Assembly (NCBI RefSeq): GCF_023502395.1
Contig: NZ_JAMFMB010000012.1
Coordinates: 62,001 to 126,000, forward strand
DNA length: 64,000 bases
Reading direction: 5' to 3'
From: Ruegeria spongiae
GTDB taxonomy: Bacteria > Pseudomonadota > Alphaproteobacteria > Rhodobacterales > Rhodobacteraceae
Positions 26,807 to 35,212 of the stretch are shown one piece after another (positions within the stretch are counted from its first letter, which is position 1; the number at the start of each line of letters is the position of its first letter). Below the pieces are notes generated by a model. It was not told the origin of the DNA and did not search any database. It saw nothing but the letters and a program-made list of their open reading frames with translations. The translations under genes and the position numbers were made by a program.

Positions 26807-26835
26807 TCATGTCTTGTCCGGCCCGTTTGCGTCAA
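26807..26835 (-). promoter_or_regulatory. Candidate promoter for the cbiM-cobF transcript
   Basis: On the minus strand TTGACG (complement of 26830-26835), a 17-base spacer, then ACATGA (complement of 26807-26812). Transcription would begin near 26800, at the 5' edge of the riboswitch. The -10 is weak. Confidence 0.45.
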
Positions 26836-26850
26836 GCCCAAAAGCGGCAT

Positions 26851-27570
26851 TCACCCGTCGGCCAGCGGCCCATAGAGGATTAACGCCGGGGCAGAGCCGG
26901 GTTCGCTGGCCAGCTTGGCCGAGAGATCCCCAATGCTCGACCGGTGCAGGGCCTGATCAGGGGTTGAAACGGCTTCGGCCAGCAGGGCTGGCGTGTCCAA
27001 AGGCAGGCCGTGGGCGTGCAGCGCCTCGACCAGCAGCGGAAAAGTGCGTTTGCCCATGAAAACCACCGTGGTGGCCATCGGATCGGCCAATGCCGCCAGG
27101 TTCAGGTCCTGCGGCAGCTCGCCGCTGATATCGTGGCCGGTGACAAACTGCACCCTCCGCGCGGTCAGGCGCCGGGTCAGCGGAATACCTGCCGCCGCCG
27201 CCGCTGCCACGGCCGAGGGGATGCCGGGAATGATCTCATACTCGATCCCGACCGCCTTCAGCGCGACCAGTTCCTCCTCCAGGCGTCCGAACATGCCACC
27301 ATCGCCGGACTTCAGCCGCACCACGCGTTGGCCGGTAAGGGCATACTCCACCAGCAACCGGCTCACATGGTCCTGCTTGGGCGAAGGGCGACCCGCCCGT
27401 TTGCCCACGCCCACCAGATCGGCATCTTCACGGGCGTGGGTCAGGATCGGGCCGCTGCTGAGATCATCGAACAGCACCGCATCGGCCTTTTGCAGCCGGT
27501 CCACCGCCTTGAGGGTCAACAGCTCCGGGTCACCGGGGCCGGAGCCGACAAAAGAGACGAACCCGCTCAT
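26851..27570 (-). CDS. cobA: Uroporphyrinogen-III C-methyltransferase
   Basis: A 239-residue SUMT that makes precorrin-2 by methylating C2 and C7 of uroporphyrinogen III. It opens with VSFVGSGPGDPELLTLKAVD and has RLKSGDGGMFGRLEEE, a variant of the usual RLKGGDPxxFGRGxEE. It contains the VVFMGKRT segment and conserved VTGHD. It lacks the CysG dehydrogenase/ferrochelatase domains, so it is the stand-alone form. It overlaps the cobB stop by 4 bp and is the last gene of the main cob transcript. Confidence 0.92.
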   Translation of the reverse strand: MSGFVSFVGSGPGDPELLTLKAVDRLQKADAVLFDDLSSGPILTHAREDADLVGVGKRAGRPSPKQDHVSRLLVEYALTGQRVVRLKSGDGGMFGRLEEELVALKAVGIEYEIIPGIPSAVAAAAAAGIPLTRRLTARRVQFVTGHDISGELPQDLNLAALADPMATTVVFMGKRTFPLLVEALHAHGLPLDTPALLAEAVSTPDQALHRSSIGDLSAKLASEPGSAPALILYGPLADG

Positions 27571-28898
27571 GACCGGGCCTCGGCGATCAGGTGAAAGAAA
27601 GTGCCGGTGACGGCGCCGCGAATCGAGCCCGTCTGCGGCCCTTCGGCCCCTTCGGCATCCAGTACGCGGGCCAGCGGCGCGTCGGGCTGTTCGACAATCG
27701 AGGAATAGTGGAACTCATGCCCGCGCAGCGCGGCCCCGGCGTCAAAGCCAGGCATCGGCGCGGTCAGGATGGCCTTGCGGTAGCCAAGGTTGAACTTGCG
27801 CTTCTCATAAGACGTCACCAGCCCGAGCAGCCCGGCCATCTCGTGCCGGTTGCCCTCCTTGTCGATCAGCGCCTCGCCAAGGGCCATATAGCCGCCGCAT
27901 TCGCCATGCACGCGCCGGGTCTCGGCGTGTTTGCGCAATCCGCCCAGATAGGTCTGCGCAGCTGCCAGCCTGCCCGCATGCAGTTCCGGATAGCCACCGG
28001 GTAGCCAGACAATATCGGCATCGGGTGCCGGGGCCTCGTCCGCCAGCGGCGAGAACGGCAAGATCTCTGCCCCCGCCGCGCGCCAGCCTTCCAATAGATG
28101 CGGGTAGGTAAATGAAAACGCGGCGTCGCGGGCCAGCGCGATTCGTTGCGCCGGAGGACGCGGCAGCGCGGCTGACGATGGCCCATTGGGGCCTGAGGAA
28201 GACGCCGCCTGTTTGATGGCCTCCAGATCAACATGTTCGCGCAAAAACGCGGCATAGCCAGCGATGGCAGTTTCCAGATCGGGATGCTCCACCGCCTGGA
28301 TCAGCCCCAGATGCCGCTCGGGCAGGGTCAGATCCCCGCGCCGGGGCAGCACGCCCAGCACCGGCAGGCCTGCGCGTTCCATGCCCAGCCGGGTCAGGCG
28401 TTCGTGGCGTGGGCTGGCGCAACGGTTCAGGATCACCCCTGCAAAGGGCAGGTCGGGATTATACATACGAAACCCCAGCGCGGTGGCCGCCGCCGATTGC
28501 GCCTGACCGCCCACATCCAGCACCAGCACCACCGGCCAGCCCATGCGCAAGGCGGTTTCGGCGCTGGTGCCATGGCCACTCTCGCCGGGTTTGGCGACCC
28601 CGTCAAAGAGCCCCATCGAGCCTTCGGCCACCACGATGTCAGCCCCCGCAGCCTGCACCGCGATACCGCTCAACAGCGTCTCGTCCATCGCCCAGGTGTC
28701 AAGGTTGAACGAGGGTCGCCGGGCGGCGGCCAGATGAAAGGCCGGGTCGATATAATCCGGTCCGCTCTTGAAGGGTTGCACCGCCAGACCGTCCTCGGCC
28801 AGCGCCCGCAGCAGACCCAGCATCACGGTGGTCTTGCCGGTGCCCGATGATGGCGCCGAGATCAGCAGGCCGGGAGGATTTCTCATCGCCTCAGTCAT
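27567..28898 (-). CDS. cobB: Hydrogenobyrinic acid a,c-diamide synthase
   Basis: A 443-residue glutamine amidotransferase that amidates the a and c side chains. A dethiobiotin-synthetase-like ATPase domain carries the P-loop [11 protein letters not shown] class-I-like GATase domain has the nucleophile Cys in [14 protein letters not shown]. In the aerobic pathway the substrate is hydrogenobyrinic acid. Three in-frame ATGs compete (28904, 28898, 28886). The middle one is chosen because it overlaps the cobM stop in the coupled style used throughout this operon. Confidence 0.92.
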   Translation of the reverse strand: MTEAMRNPPGLLISAPSSGTGKTTVMLGLLRALAEDGLAVQPFKSGPDYIDPAFHLAAARRPSFNLDTWAMDETLLSGIAVQAAGADIVVAEGSMGLFDGVAKPGESGHGTSAETALRMGWPVVLVLDVGGQAQSAAATALGFRMYNPDLPFAGVILNRCASPRHERLTRLGMERAGLPVLGVLPRRGDLTLPERHLGLIQAVEHPDLETAIAGYAAFLREHVDLEAIKQAASSSGPNGPSSAALPRPPAQRIALARDAAFSFTYPHLLEGWRAAGAEILPFSPLADEAPAPDADIVWLPGGYPELHAGRLAAAQTYLGGLRKHAETRRVHGECGGYMALGEALIDKEGNRHEMAGLLGLVTSYEKRKFNLGYRKAILTAPMPGFDAGAALRGHEFHYSSIVEQPDAPLARVLDAEGAEGPQTGSIRGAVTGTFFHLIAEARS

Positions 28899-29685
28899 CA
28901 CCATGGTTCCAGCTTGACCAGGGGCTTTCGGCGCTTTGCGGGCGATAGCGGCGGTCATAGGTCTTGGAATAAAGACAGCTTTCGTCAAAGCCTTCGCCTG
29001 CCAGTGCCGGGCCGACCAGTATGAGAGCGGTGCGTGAGATGCTCGCGTCCAGCGCTTCTTTCAGCGTGTCCAGCGTGGCGCGGATGATCCGCTCATCGGG
29101 CCAGCTGGCGCGATAGACCACGGCCACCGGGCAGTCGGCGCCATAAGCGGGGATCAGATCAGTGATGACCGTGTCGAGATTGCCGATCGACAGGTGGATG
29201 GCCAGCGTCGCACCGGTGCGTGCGAAATTCTCCAGCGTCTCCCCTTCGGGCATCGACGAGGCGCGCCCCGGTGTGCGGGTCAGCACCACCGATTGCGCCA
29301 GTCCGGGCAGGGTCAATTCGGTGCCCAAAGCAGCAGCGGCGGCGGCGAAGGAGGGCACACCGGGGGTGACGCTGACGGGAATCCCCATCTCTTTCAGGCG
29401 CCTGATCTGCTCTCCCATGGCGGACCAGACCGACAGGTCTCCGGAATGCAGCCGCGCCACATCCTTGCCCTCGGCATGGGCGGCAGCGATCTCACCCATG
29501 ATCTGATCCAGATCCATTGATGCGGTGTTCACGATCTTTGCACCTTCGGGGCAGTGGGCAAGGATTTCCTCGGGCACCAGCGATCCGGCATAGAGGCAGA
29601 CCGGGCAGGCGGCGATGATGTCGCGACCGCGCAGGGTCAGCAGGTCGGCGGCACCCGGTCCGGCACCAATGAAATGAACGGTCAT
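28891..29685 (-). CDS. cobM: Precorrin-4 C11-methyltransferase
   Basis: A 264-residue tetrapyrrole methylase that methylates C11. Recognisable parts are [18 protein letters not shown] at the start, [31 protein letters not shown], and [19 protein letters not shown]-like text, all typical of CobM/CbiF. Coupled to cobE upstream (4-bp overlap) and cobB downstream. Confidence 0.94.
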   Translation of the reverse strand: MTVHFIGAGPGAADLLTLRGRDIIAACPVCLYAGSLVPEEILAHCPEGAKIVNTASMDLDQIMGEIAAAHAEGKDVARLHSGDLSVWSAMGEQIRRLKEMGIPVSVTPGVPSFAAAAAALGTELTLPGLAQSVVLTRTPGRASSMPEGETLENFARTGATLAIHLSIGNLDTVITDLIPAYGADCPVAVVYRASWPDERIIRATLDTLKEALDASISRTALILVGPALAGEGFDESCLYSKTYDRRYRPQSAESPWSSWNHGDD

Positions 29686-30050
29686 GTCTGTCCTCCGATA
29701 GCGACCGCACAGGTGGCGAGGCGGTCGGTCGAGATATGTCTGGGAGCGATCAGCCGCGCATCCGGTCCGGCACCGGCAAGGGCGGCGGCCTCGGCCACGC
29801 TGCCAGTGCCGCGCTCGGTTGCGCTGCGGTGTGATTGGGTGAGTGTTCTGGCAGCGCTCAGCGCTGCGGCACCCACGCGCAGAACAGGCAGATGCAAATC
29901 TGCGGCCAAAGCGCTCAGCGCCGGGTGGGCGGCCTTGTCCTCGGCAGTGGCCAGCGCGGTGACAAAGTGGTCACGCGCCGCGCGGTGATAGACATCATGC
30001 AGACTTTCCGCCGTCGCGGCAGAGGCAAATCCGAATCCGGCCACAATCAT
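29682..30050 (-). CDS. cobE: CobE/CbiG C-terminal-like protein
   Basis: A 122-residue protein of the CobE (CbiG C-terminal) family, small alpha/beta. It opens with [16 protein letters not shown], matching the family's glycine-rich N-terminus, and has the internal [14 protein letters not shown] segment. Its exact role in the aerobic pathway is not fully settled; CbiG of the anaerobic path opens the delta-lactone. The start (complement of 30048-30050) overlaps the cobL stop by 4 bp. Confidence 0.85.
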   Translation of the reverse strand: MIVAGFGFASAATAESLHDVYHRAARDHFVTALATAEDKAAHPALSALAADLHLPVLRVGAAALSAARTLTQSHRSATERGTGSVAEAAALAGAGPDARLIAPRHISTDRLATCAVAIGGQT

Positions 30051-31246
30051 AGCGTCACGCTCCATTGCACTACCGGATAGGCCGCTTTCCAGCCCCGGCG
30101 CGGCCCCAGCGGGGCGGCGTTGGCCAATTCGATGCGCATCAGATCACCGCCGAATTTTTCGTGCCAGACGGCCAGCAGCGCCTCGCTTTCCAGCGTCACC
30201 GCATTGGCAACGAGCCTTGCGCCACTTGGCAGATAGGCTTTCAGCCATTCCAGCAGCGCCACGCTCAATCCGCCGCCGACAAAGACGACATCCGGCATCG
30301 GCAACCCGGCCAGCGCACCCGGCGCTTCGCCCTGCACCACGTTCAGGCGGTCGACACCCAGAGCGTCGGCGTTGCGGCGGATGCGCTCCGCCCGGTCGGC
30401 GCGGGGCTCGACCGCGGTGGCCGTCACGCTGTCATGGCTCAGCAGCCACTCGATCCCGATCGAGCCGCTGCCGCCGCCGATATCCCACAAATGTTCACCC
30501 GGTTTCGGGGCCAGCGCCGACAGGGTCAGCGCCCGGATCGGGCGTTTGGTGATCTGCCCGTCGGTCTCGAAAACATCGTCCGGCAACCCGCTGGACCGGG
30601 GCAGGGCGCGACCGCTACCAAAAGCCTCAAGCCCGACGCAGACCGGGTGCTGAATGTCGTCAAAGGCCAGAGCCTCGGCGGTCGCTTCACGGCTCCGTTC
30701 CCGTGGACCGCCAAGCGCTTCCAGCACATGCACGCGGCTTTCTCCGAACCCGCTATCCGTCAGCCACGCCGCTAGTTCGCGCACCGCCGCACCATCGCGC
30801 AGCAGGACCAACGCGCGCGCGCCCGGTGCCAGATACGGGCGCAGGCGGGTCAAGGGTGCCGCATGCAGGCCGAATGTCAGGACCTTCTCCAAGCGCCATG
30901 CCAGCCGGGATGCGGCGAGCGAGAAACTTGATTGCCCGGGCAGGGCGGTCCACTCGTCCGGCCTGAAGTGTCGCGCAATCACACTGCCCGCGCCAAACCA
31001 GAACGGATCGCCCGAGGCCAGCACCACAACCCGCTTGCCGCGCAGACCTTCGAGGAGTGGCAGGCCATCGGCAAACGGCACCGGCCACTCCACCCGCTCT
31101 GCCGCGCTGTCGGGGATCAGCGACAGGTGGCGGGGCGGGCCCATCACCACCTCTGCGCTGACGAGAATTTGACGACTTGCGGGGGACAGGCCATCCGGTC
31201 CATCTTCGCCCAACCCGATCACGGTCAGCCACGGACGCTCAGCCAT
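30047..31246 (-). CDS. cobL: Precorrin-6Y C5,15-methyltransferase (decarboxylating)
   Basis: A 399-residue bifunctional enzyme. The N-terminal CbiE-like tetrapyrrole methylase (WLTVIGLGEDGPDGLSPAS; VVLASGDPFWFG) methylates C5. The C-terminal CbiT-like Rossmann methyltransferase (LWDIGGGSGSIGIEWLL; residues about 230-395) methylates C15 and decarboxylates the C12 acetate. Its start codon overlaps that of the divergent cobK by two bases (CATG at 31244-31247). The leftward cob transcript reaches it only by crossing cobK antisense, or it has its own promoter inside cobK. Confidence 0.94.
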   Translation of the reverse strand: MAERPWLTVIGLGEDGPDGLSPASRQILVSAEVVMGPPRHLSLIPDSAAERVEWPVPFADGLPLLEGLRGKRVVVLASGDPFWFGAGSVIARHFRPDEWTALPGQSSFSLAASRLAWRLEKVLTFGLHAAPLTRLRPYLAPGARALVLLRDGAAVRELAAWLTDSGFGESRVHVLEALGGPRERSREATAEALAFDDIQHPVCVGLEAFGSGRALPRSSGLPDDVFETDGQITKRPIRALTLSALAPKPGEHLWDIGGGSGSIGIEWLLSHDSVTATAVEPRADRAERIRRNADALGVDRLNVVQGEAPGALAGLPMPDVVFVGGGLSVALLEWLKAYLPSGARLVANAVTLESEALLAVWHEKFGGDLMRIELANAAPLGPRRGWKAAYPVVQWSVTL

Positions 31247-32009
31247 GTCGCACCCCACGAACCCCAACATTCTGATCCTGGGTGGCACAACCGAGGCCAA
31301 CACGCTGGCTCGCACCGTCGCTGCGCGGGGTCTGAACGCCACCTATTCCTATGCGGGCCGGGTGGAGACACCGCGCCCGCAGCCGCTGCCGACACGGATC
31401 GGCGGCTTTGGCGGTGCCGACGGTCTGAGCGCTTACATTCGTGAGACGGGCGTGACGCATGTAATCGACGCCACCCATCCCTTTGCCGCGCAGATGAGCC
31501 GCAACGCCATTGCTTCCTGCGCGGAGACCGGCATTGCCCTGGCGGCACTGGTGCGCCCGGCATGGGAGGACGGCGCGCGCGACAGATGGCAGCGCGTCGC
31601 CAGTATCGACGACGCGGTCGCCGCGCTTTCCGGGCCCGGTCAGCGCGTCTTTCTTGCGGTTGGACGCCTGCATCTCGACGATTTTGCCGCTCAGCCCCAG
31701 CACAACTACCTGCTGCGATTGGTGGATGCGCCGCAGCACATCCCGCTGCCGCATGCGGACGTGGTGGTCGCGCGCGGCCCCTTCTCGCTGGAGGAGGATA
31801 TCGCGCTCATGACCCGCCACGGTACTCAATTGGTGGTCTCCAAGAATGCCGGTGGCAGCGGTGCGCGCGCCAAGATCGATGCGGCGCGGGCGCTGGGCCT
31901 GCCGGTGTTGATGATCGACCGGCCCGTCCTGCCTGCGCGCAGGGAATGCGCCACGCCGGATCAGGTTCTGGACTGGCTCGCTCATTCCGGGGTGAACCTT
32001 GGCGTGTAA
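31245..32009 (+). CDS. cobK: Precorrin-6A reductase
   Basis: A 254-residue NADPH-dependent reductase. It has PNILILGGTTEANTLA at the start, VIDATHPFAAQMSRNA (the family signature), and a late VVSKNAGGSGARAKIDAA. It is the only cob gene here on the plus strand. The 5' end touches cobL head to head and the 3' end overlaps convergent cobJ by 28 bp, leaving no room for an intergenic promoter. Any promoter must lie in the cobL coding sequence, and I see no strong ribosome site before the ATG. Confidence 0.94.
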   Translation: MSHPTNPNILILGGTTEANTLARTVAARGLNATYSYAGRVETPRPQPLPTRIGGFGGADGLSAYIRETGVTHVIDATHPFAAQMSRNAIASCAETGIALAALVRPAWEDGARDRWQRVASIDDAVAALSGPGQRVFLAVGRLHLDDFAAQPQHNYLLRLVDAPQHIPLPHADVVVARGPFSLEEDIALMTRHGTQLVVSKNAGGSGARAKIDAARALGLPVLMIDRPVLPARRECATPDQVLDWLAHSGVNLGV

Positions 32010-32734
32010 AGGATTGGGCTGCCTTGCCGTTCGATGATCCGTGTGCGGGAAGAGCCGACGATCACAATGGTGCGCATATCGGCCATTTCGGGTGTGGCCT
32101 CGGCAAGGGTTGAAATGTTCAGCACCTCATCCGGGGTCGAAACGGCGCGCGCAAACAGGATCAGCCGCCCGGGTTCACATTCCTCGCGCAGGATTTCCAG
32201 CGTTTTCACAAACCCTTCCGGGCGGGACTTCGAGCGCGGGTTGTAGAAGGCCATCGCAAAATCCGCCTGCGCGGCAAGGCGCAACCGCCTTTCGATCAGG
32301 CCCCAGGGTTTGAGGTTGTCGCTGAGGTTGATGGTGCAGAAATCATGCCCCAGCGGCGCGCCCGCACGGGCCGAAGCGGCGAGCATGGCGGTGATGCCCG
32401 GCAGCACCGAAATCTCCAGATCGCGCCAATTTTCCGGGCCGTTTTCCACCGCCTCGAAGACGGCTGAGGCCATCGCAAACACCCCCGGATCACCAGAGGA
32501 CACCACGACCACGCGCTTGCCCTCAGCCGCCATCTGCAGCGCATGCTGCGAGCGGTCGATCTCAACCCGGTTGTCGCTGGCGTGCAGGGTCAGCCCCGCG
32601 CGCTCGGCCACGCGCGCAACGTAAGGGATGTAGCCCACCACATCGGTGGCCTCGGCCAGCGCGTCGCTGACCTCGGGCGTGACCAGAGCGGCATCGCCGG
32701 GGCCGAGCCCCGCGATTTTGACCCATCCGCTCAT
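31982..32734 (-). CDS. cobJ: Precorrin-3B C17-methyltransferase
   Basis: A 250-residue tetrapyrrole methylase that methylates C17 and contracts the ring. Signatures: KIAGLGPGDAALVTPEV, VGYIPYVARV, VVVVSSGDPGVFAMASAV, and AFYNPRSKSRPEG. It has no ferredoxin-like C-terminal extension. Its end overlaps cobK (opposite strand) and its start overlaps the stop of cobI by 4 bp. Confidence 0.94.
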   Translation of the reverse strand: MSGWVKIAGLGPGDAALVTPEVSDALAEATDVVGYIPYVARVAERAGLTLHASDNRVEIDRSQHALQMAAEGKRVVVVSSGDPGVFAMASAVFEAVENGPENWRDLEISVLPGITAMLAASARAGAPLGHDFCTINLSDNLKPWGLIERRLRLAAQADFAMAFYNPRSKSRPEGFVKTLEILREECEPGRLILFARAVSTPDEVLNISTLAEATPEMADMRTIVIVGSSRTRIIERQGSPILYTPRFTPE

Positions 32735-33459
32735 GGCCGCCGTCCTTGACCATGCACAATGATGATCGAGAAATAGGGCGTGATGCCGTCACAGGCTTCG
32801 CTGAGCTTTGTGACCGTCTGATTGGGCATCTGGGCATATTCGACGATCCAGGCGCGGTCATAGAGTCCGGCGGATGTCAGCGCCCGTTTCACCTTGTCGA
32901 TATTGCGTCCGATCTTCATCACCACCAGCGCGTCGGTCTGCGTCATGCGTTCCGCCAGCACCGGTTCGGGCAGAGTGCCGACCAACACGGTCAGTACATC
33001 GTCACCCCAGGTGATCGGATCGCCCGTCGCCGTCCATGCGCCCGACATGCCGGTGATGGCGGGCACGACCTCTACCGGAGCTTCGTCGCGCAAACGACTG
33101 TAAAGATGCATGAAAGAGCCGTAAAAGAACGGATCTCCCTCGCAGAGAACCACCACGTTCTGGCCCTGATCCGACAGTGCCTTCAGCCGCGCGGTGCAGT
33201 CTTCGTAGAAACCCGCCAGCAGTTCGTTGTAGCGCGGATCACTGACCGGGATCTCGGTGGTTACCGGGTATTCCATCGGAAATTCGGTGGCGTCGTCCGG
33301 GATCATGCCATTGACGATTTTGCGTGCCTGCCCGGTACGGCCCGCCTTGCGGAAATAGGCCACATGCTGCGCGCCGCGCAGCAGACGGTCGGCCCGGACG
33401 CTCATCAGGTCCGGGTCGCCGGGGCCGAGGCCGACGCCAAATATGGTGCCAACGCTCAT
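32731..33459 (-). CDS. cobI: Precorrin-2 C20-methyltransferase
   Basis: A 242-residue tetrapyrrole methylase that methylates C20 to give precorrin-3A. It begins TIFGVGLGPGDPDLMSVRA and has VVLCEGDPFFYGSFMHLY (the CobI/CbiL pattern). The start (complement of 33457-33459) overlaps the cobH stop by 4 bp. A longer frame to 33720 is only the shadow of cobH. Confidence 0.94.
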   Translation of the reverse strand: MSVGTIFGVGLGPGDPDLMSVRADRLLRGAQHVAYFRKAGRTGQARKIVNGMIPDDATEFPMEYPVTTEIPVSDPRYNELLAGFYEDCTARLKALSDQGQNVVVLCEGDPFFYGSFMHLYSRLRDEAPVEVVPAITGMSGAWTATGDPITWGDDVLTVLVGTLPEPVLAERMTQTDALVVMKIGRNIDKVKRALTSAGLYDRAWIVEYAQMPNQTVTKLSEACDGITPYFSIIIVHGQGRRP

Positions 33460-34085
33460 TCGGCGCGGCTCGCGATGGCGTTGATTGCGGCCACGGTGAT
33501 GGCAGAGCCGCCCAGACGGCCCTTGACGATGCAGGACGGTACCGGCTGCGCGTCCCACAATGCGTCCTTGCTTTCGACAGCGCCGACAAAGCCCACCGGG
33601 CAACCGATGATGGCGGCGGGGCGGGGGCAATCGGGGTCTTCGAGCATGTTGAGCAGGTGAAACAGCGCCGTGGGCGCGTTGCCGATAGCCACCAGCGCGC
33701 CGCCCAGATGTGGTCGCCACAGCTCCAGCGCCGCGGCTGAGCGGGTATTGCCCATCTCGGCTGCCAGCGGGAGCACCCGGTCGTCATGCAGGGTGCAGAT
33801 CACCTCGTTTTCGTTGGGCAGGCGAAAACGGGTCACACCCTCGCTGACCATCCGTGCGTCGCACAAGATCGGCGCGCCCGCCTCCAGAGCGGTGCGGGCG
33901 GTGGGGACGAAACCGGGCGAGAAACGCACGAACTCTTCCAGCCCGACCATGCCAGCGGCGTGGATCATGCGGACGGCCACCTGTTCCTCATCGGCGTCGA
34001 AACGGGCCAGATCGGCCTCGGACCGGATCGTGGCAAAGCTCTGCTTGTAGATCGCCGCGCCGTCGGTTTCGTATTCATAAGGCAT
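33456..34085 (-). CDS. cobH: Precorrin-8X methylmutase
   Basis: A 209-residue enzyme that moves the C11 methyl to C12, giving hydrogenobyrinic acid. Typical parts: the catalytic-His segment MIHAAGMVGLEE, the APILCDARMVSEGV region, and IGNAPTALFHLLNML with PAAIIGCPVGFVGAVESK close behind. Its ATG overlaps the cobG stop by one base. Confidence 0.94.
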   Translation of the reverse strand: MPYEYETDGAAIYKQSFATIRSEADLARFDADEEQVAVRMIHAAGMVGLEEFVRFSPGFVPTARTALEAGAPILCDARMVSEGVTRFRLPNENEVICTLHDDRVLPLAAEMGNTRSAAALELWRPHLGGALVAIGNAPTALFHLLNMLEDPDCPRPAAIIGCPVGFVGAVESKDALWDAQPVPSCIVKGRLGGSAITVAAINAIASRAE

Positions 34086-35212
34086 CAGGTCAGGTCCATA
34101 CTCATGAGGTCGTTGGCCGTCAGGCCGCGCTGGCAGGGCTCATCCCCCGCGCGGCCCCGTTTGACAAGATCAAATCGTCCGGCATTGCCGACAAGCGTGA
34201 CATCGGCGGACCCCAAGCGGGCGCAACCCTTGGCGCATCCCGACACATGCAGGGCACCGCCTGTACGTGGGGCCAATGCCCGGGCCAGCGCCCGCGTTTC
34301 CACCTGCGCCTGCGGGCAGAGCGGGGCGCCGGGGCAGGCGTCGGTTGTCAGCAGCGGATCGGTGCCACTGGTCACGAACTCCGCAGTTGTGAGCGCCGCC
34401 CCGCCTTCCAGCAGGAACAGCCGCCAGGGCGTGACGCGCACCCCCGCCGCCCCTGACGCCCTGATCAGCTCGGACAAGGCCCGTGCCGGAAGCTGGCCAA
34501 AGGGCGCGCCATAGAGCGGGCCCAGCGCGGTCTGGCCCGGTTCGATGCGTGTGCCGAGCGGGCCCGGCGCGCAGCCCCGCCATGTGGCGGGCAGGCCCGC
34601 AGAGGCAACCAGCCGCGCCATGCGGCGTGTGTCCTGCGTGGTATTTTCCGAGAACCAGCAGGCAAGTTCGATCAGCCGGGTGATCGCGTCGCGTTCGGTC
34701 ACGGCGCGCCCGGTTTCGGCCCCGTCAGCCCGCAGGATCAGGCCGTCCTGACCACGCTCGACCCGGATATCGGCCGAGTCCCGGGCCAGCAGGCGCTCGG
34801 GGCCGGTATCGATCGCAAATCCGAATTTCGCGGGCAAGGTGGGCGCCTCGCCCAGCCGGTCGATCAGGTTCTGCGTCAGCCGCGCCGTCAGGTCGTCCTG
34901 CTGATAGAGCGGTGAGACCAGAATGTTGCGCTTTACCTCGATCCCGGGCTCGGCATCCAGCAGGTTGAGATCCGACAACGCACCAAGCAGGGCCGGATGG
35001 TTGGCCTCCGCCACCCCGCGCAATTGCAGATTGGCGCGGTTGGTCAGGTCGATCGTGCCATTGCCAAAGCGCTCGGCCGCGTCACATAGCCCGATGGCCT
35101 GATCCGCTGACAGCCGCGCCAGCCGAGGCCGCACCCGCACCACCAGCCCGTCGCCCGACATCATCGGGCGATGGGCGCCGGGGCACCAGCCCTGTACGAT
35201 CGGTGTGGTCAT
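34085..35212 (-). CDS. cobG: Precorrin-3B synthase (aerobic ring-contraction monooxygenase)
   Basis: A 375-residue sulfite/nitrite-reductase-like Fe-S protein that uses O2 to hydroxylate precorrin-3A. Its presence marks the aerobic B12 route. Two ferredoxin-like half domains are seen. The cluster-binding cysteines include those in CPGAPLCPQ and SGCAKGCARLG near the C-terminus. The start (complement of 35210-35212) is chosen over a longer frame that lies inside cobN; it overlaps the cobN stop by 4 bp. Confidence 0.9.
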   Translation of the reverse strand: MTTPIVQGWCPGAHRPMMSGDGLVVRVRPRLARLSADQAIGLCDAAERFGNGTIDLTNRANLQLRGVAEANHPALLGALSDLNLLDAEPGIEVKRNILVSPLYQQDDLTARLTQNLIDRLGEAPTLPAKFGFAIDTGPERLLARDSADIRVERGQDGLILRADGAETGRAVTERDAITRLIELACWFSENTTQDTRRMARLVASAGLPATWRGCAPGPLGTRIEPGQTALGPLYGAPFGQLPARALSELIRASGAAGVRVTPWRLFLLEGGAALTTAEFVTSGTDPLLTTDACPGAPLCPQAQVETRALARALAPRTGGALHVSGCAKGCARLGSADVTLVGNAGRFDLVKRGRAGDEPCQRGLTANDLMSMDLT

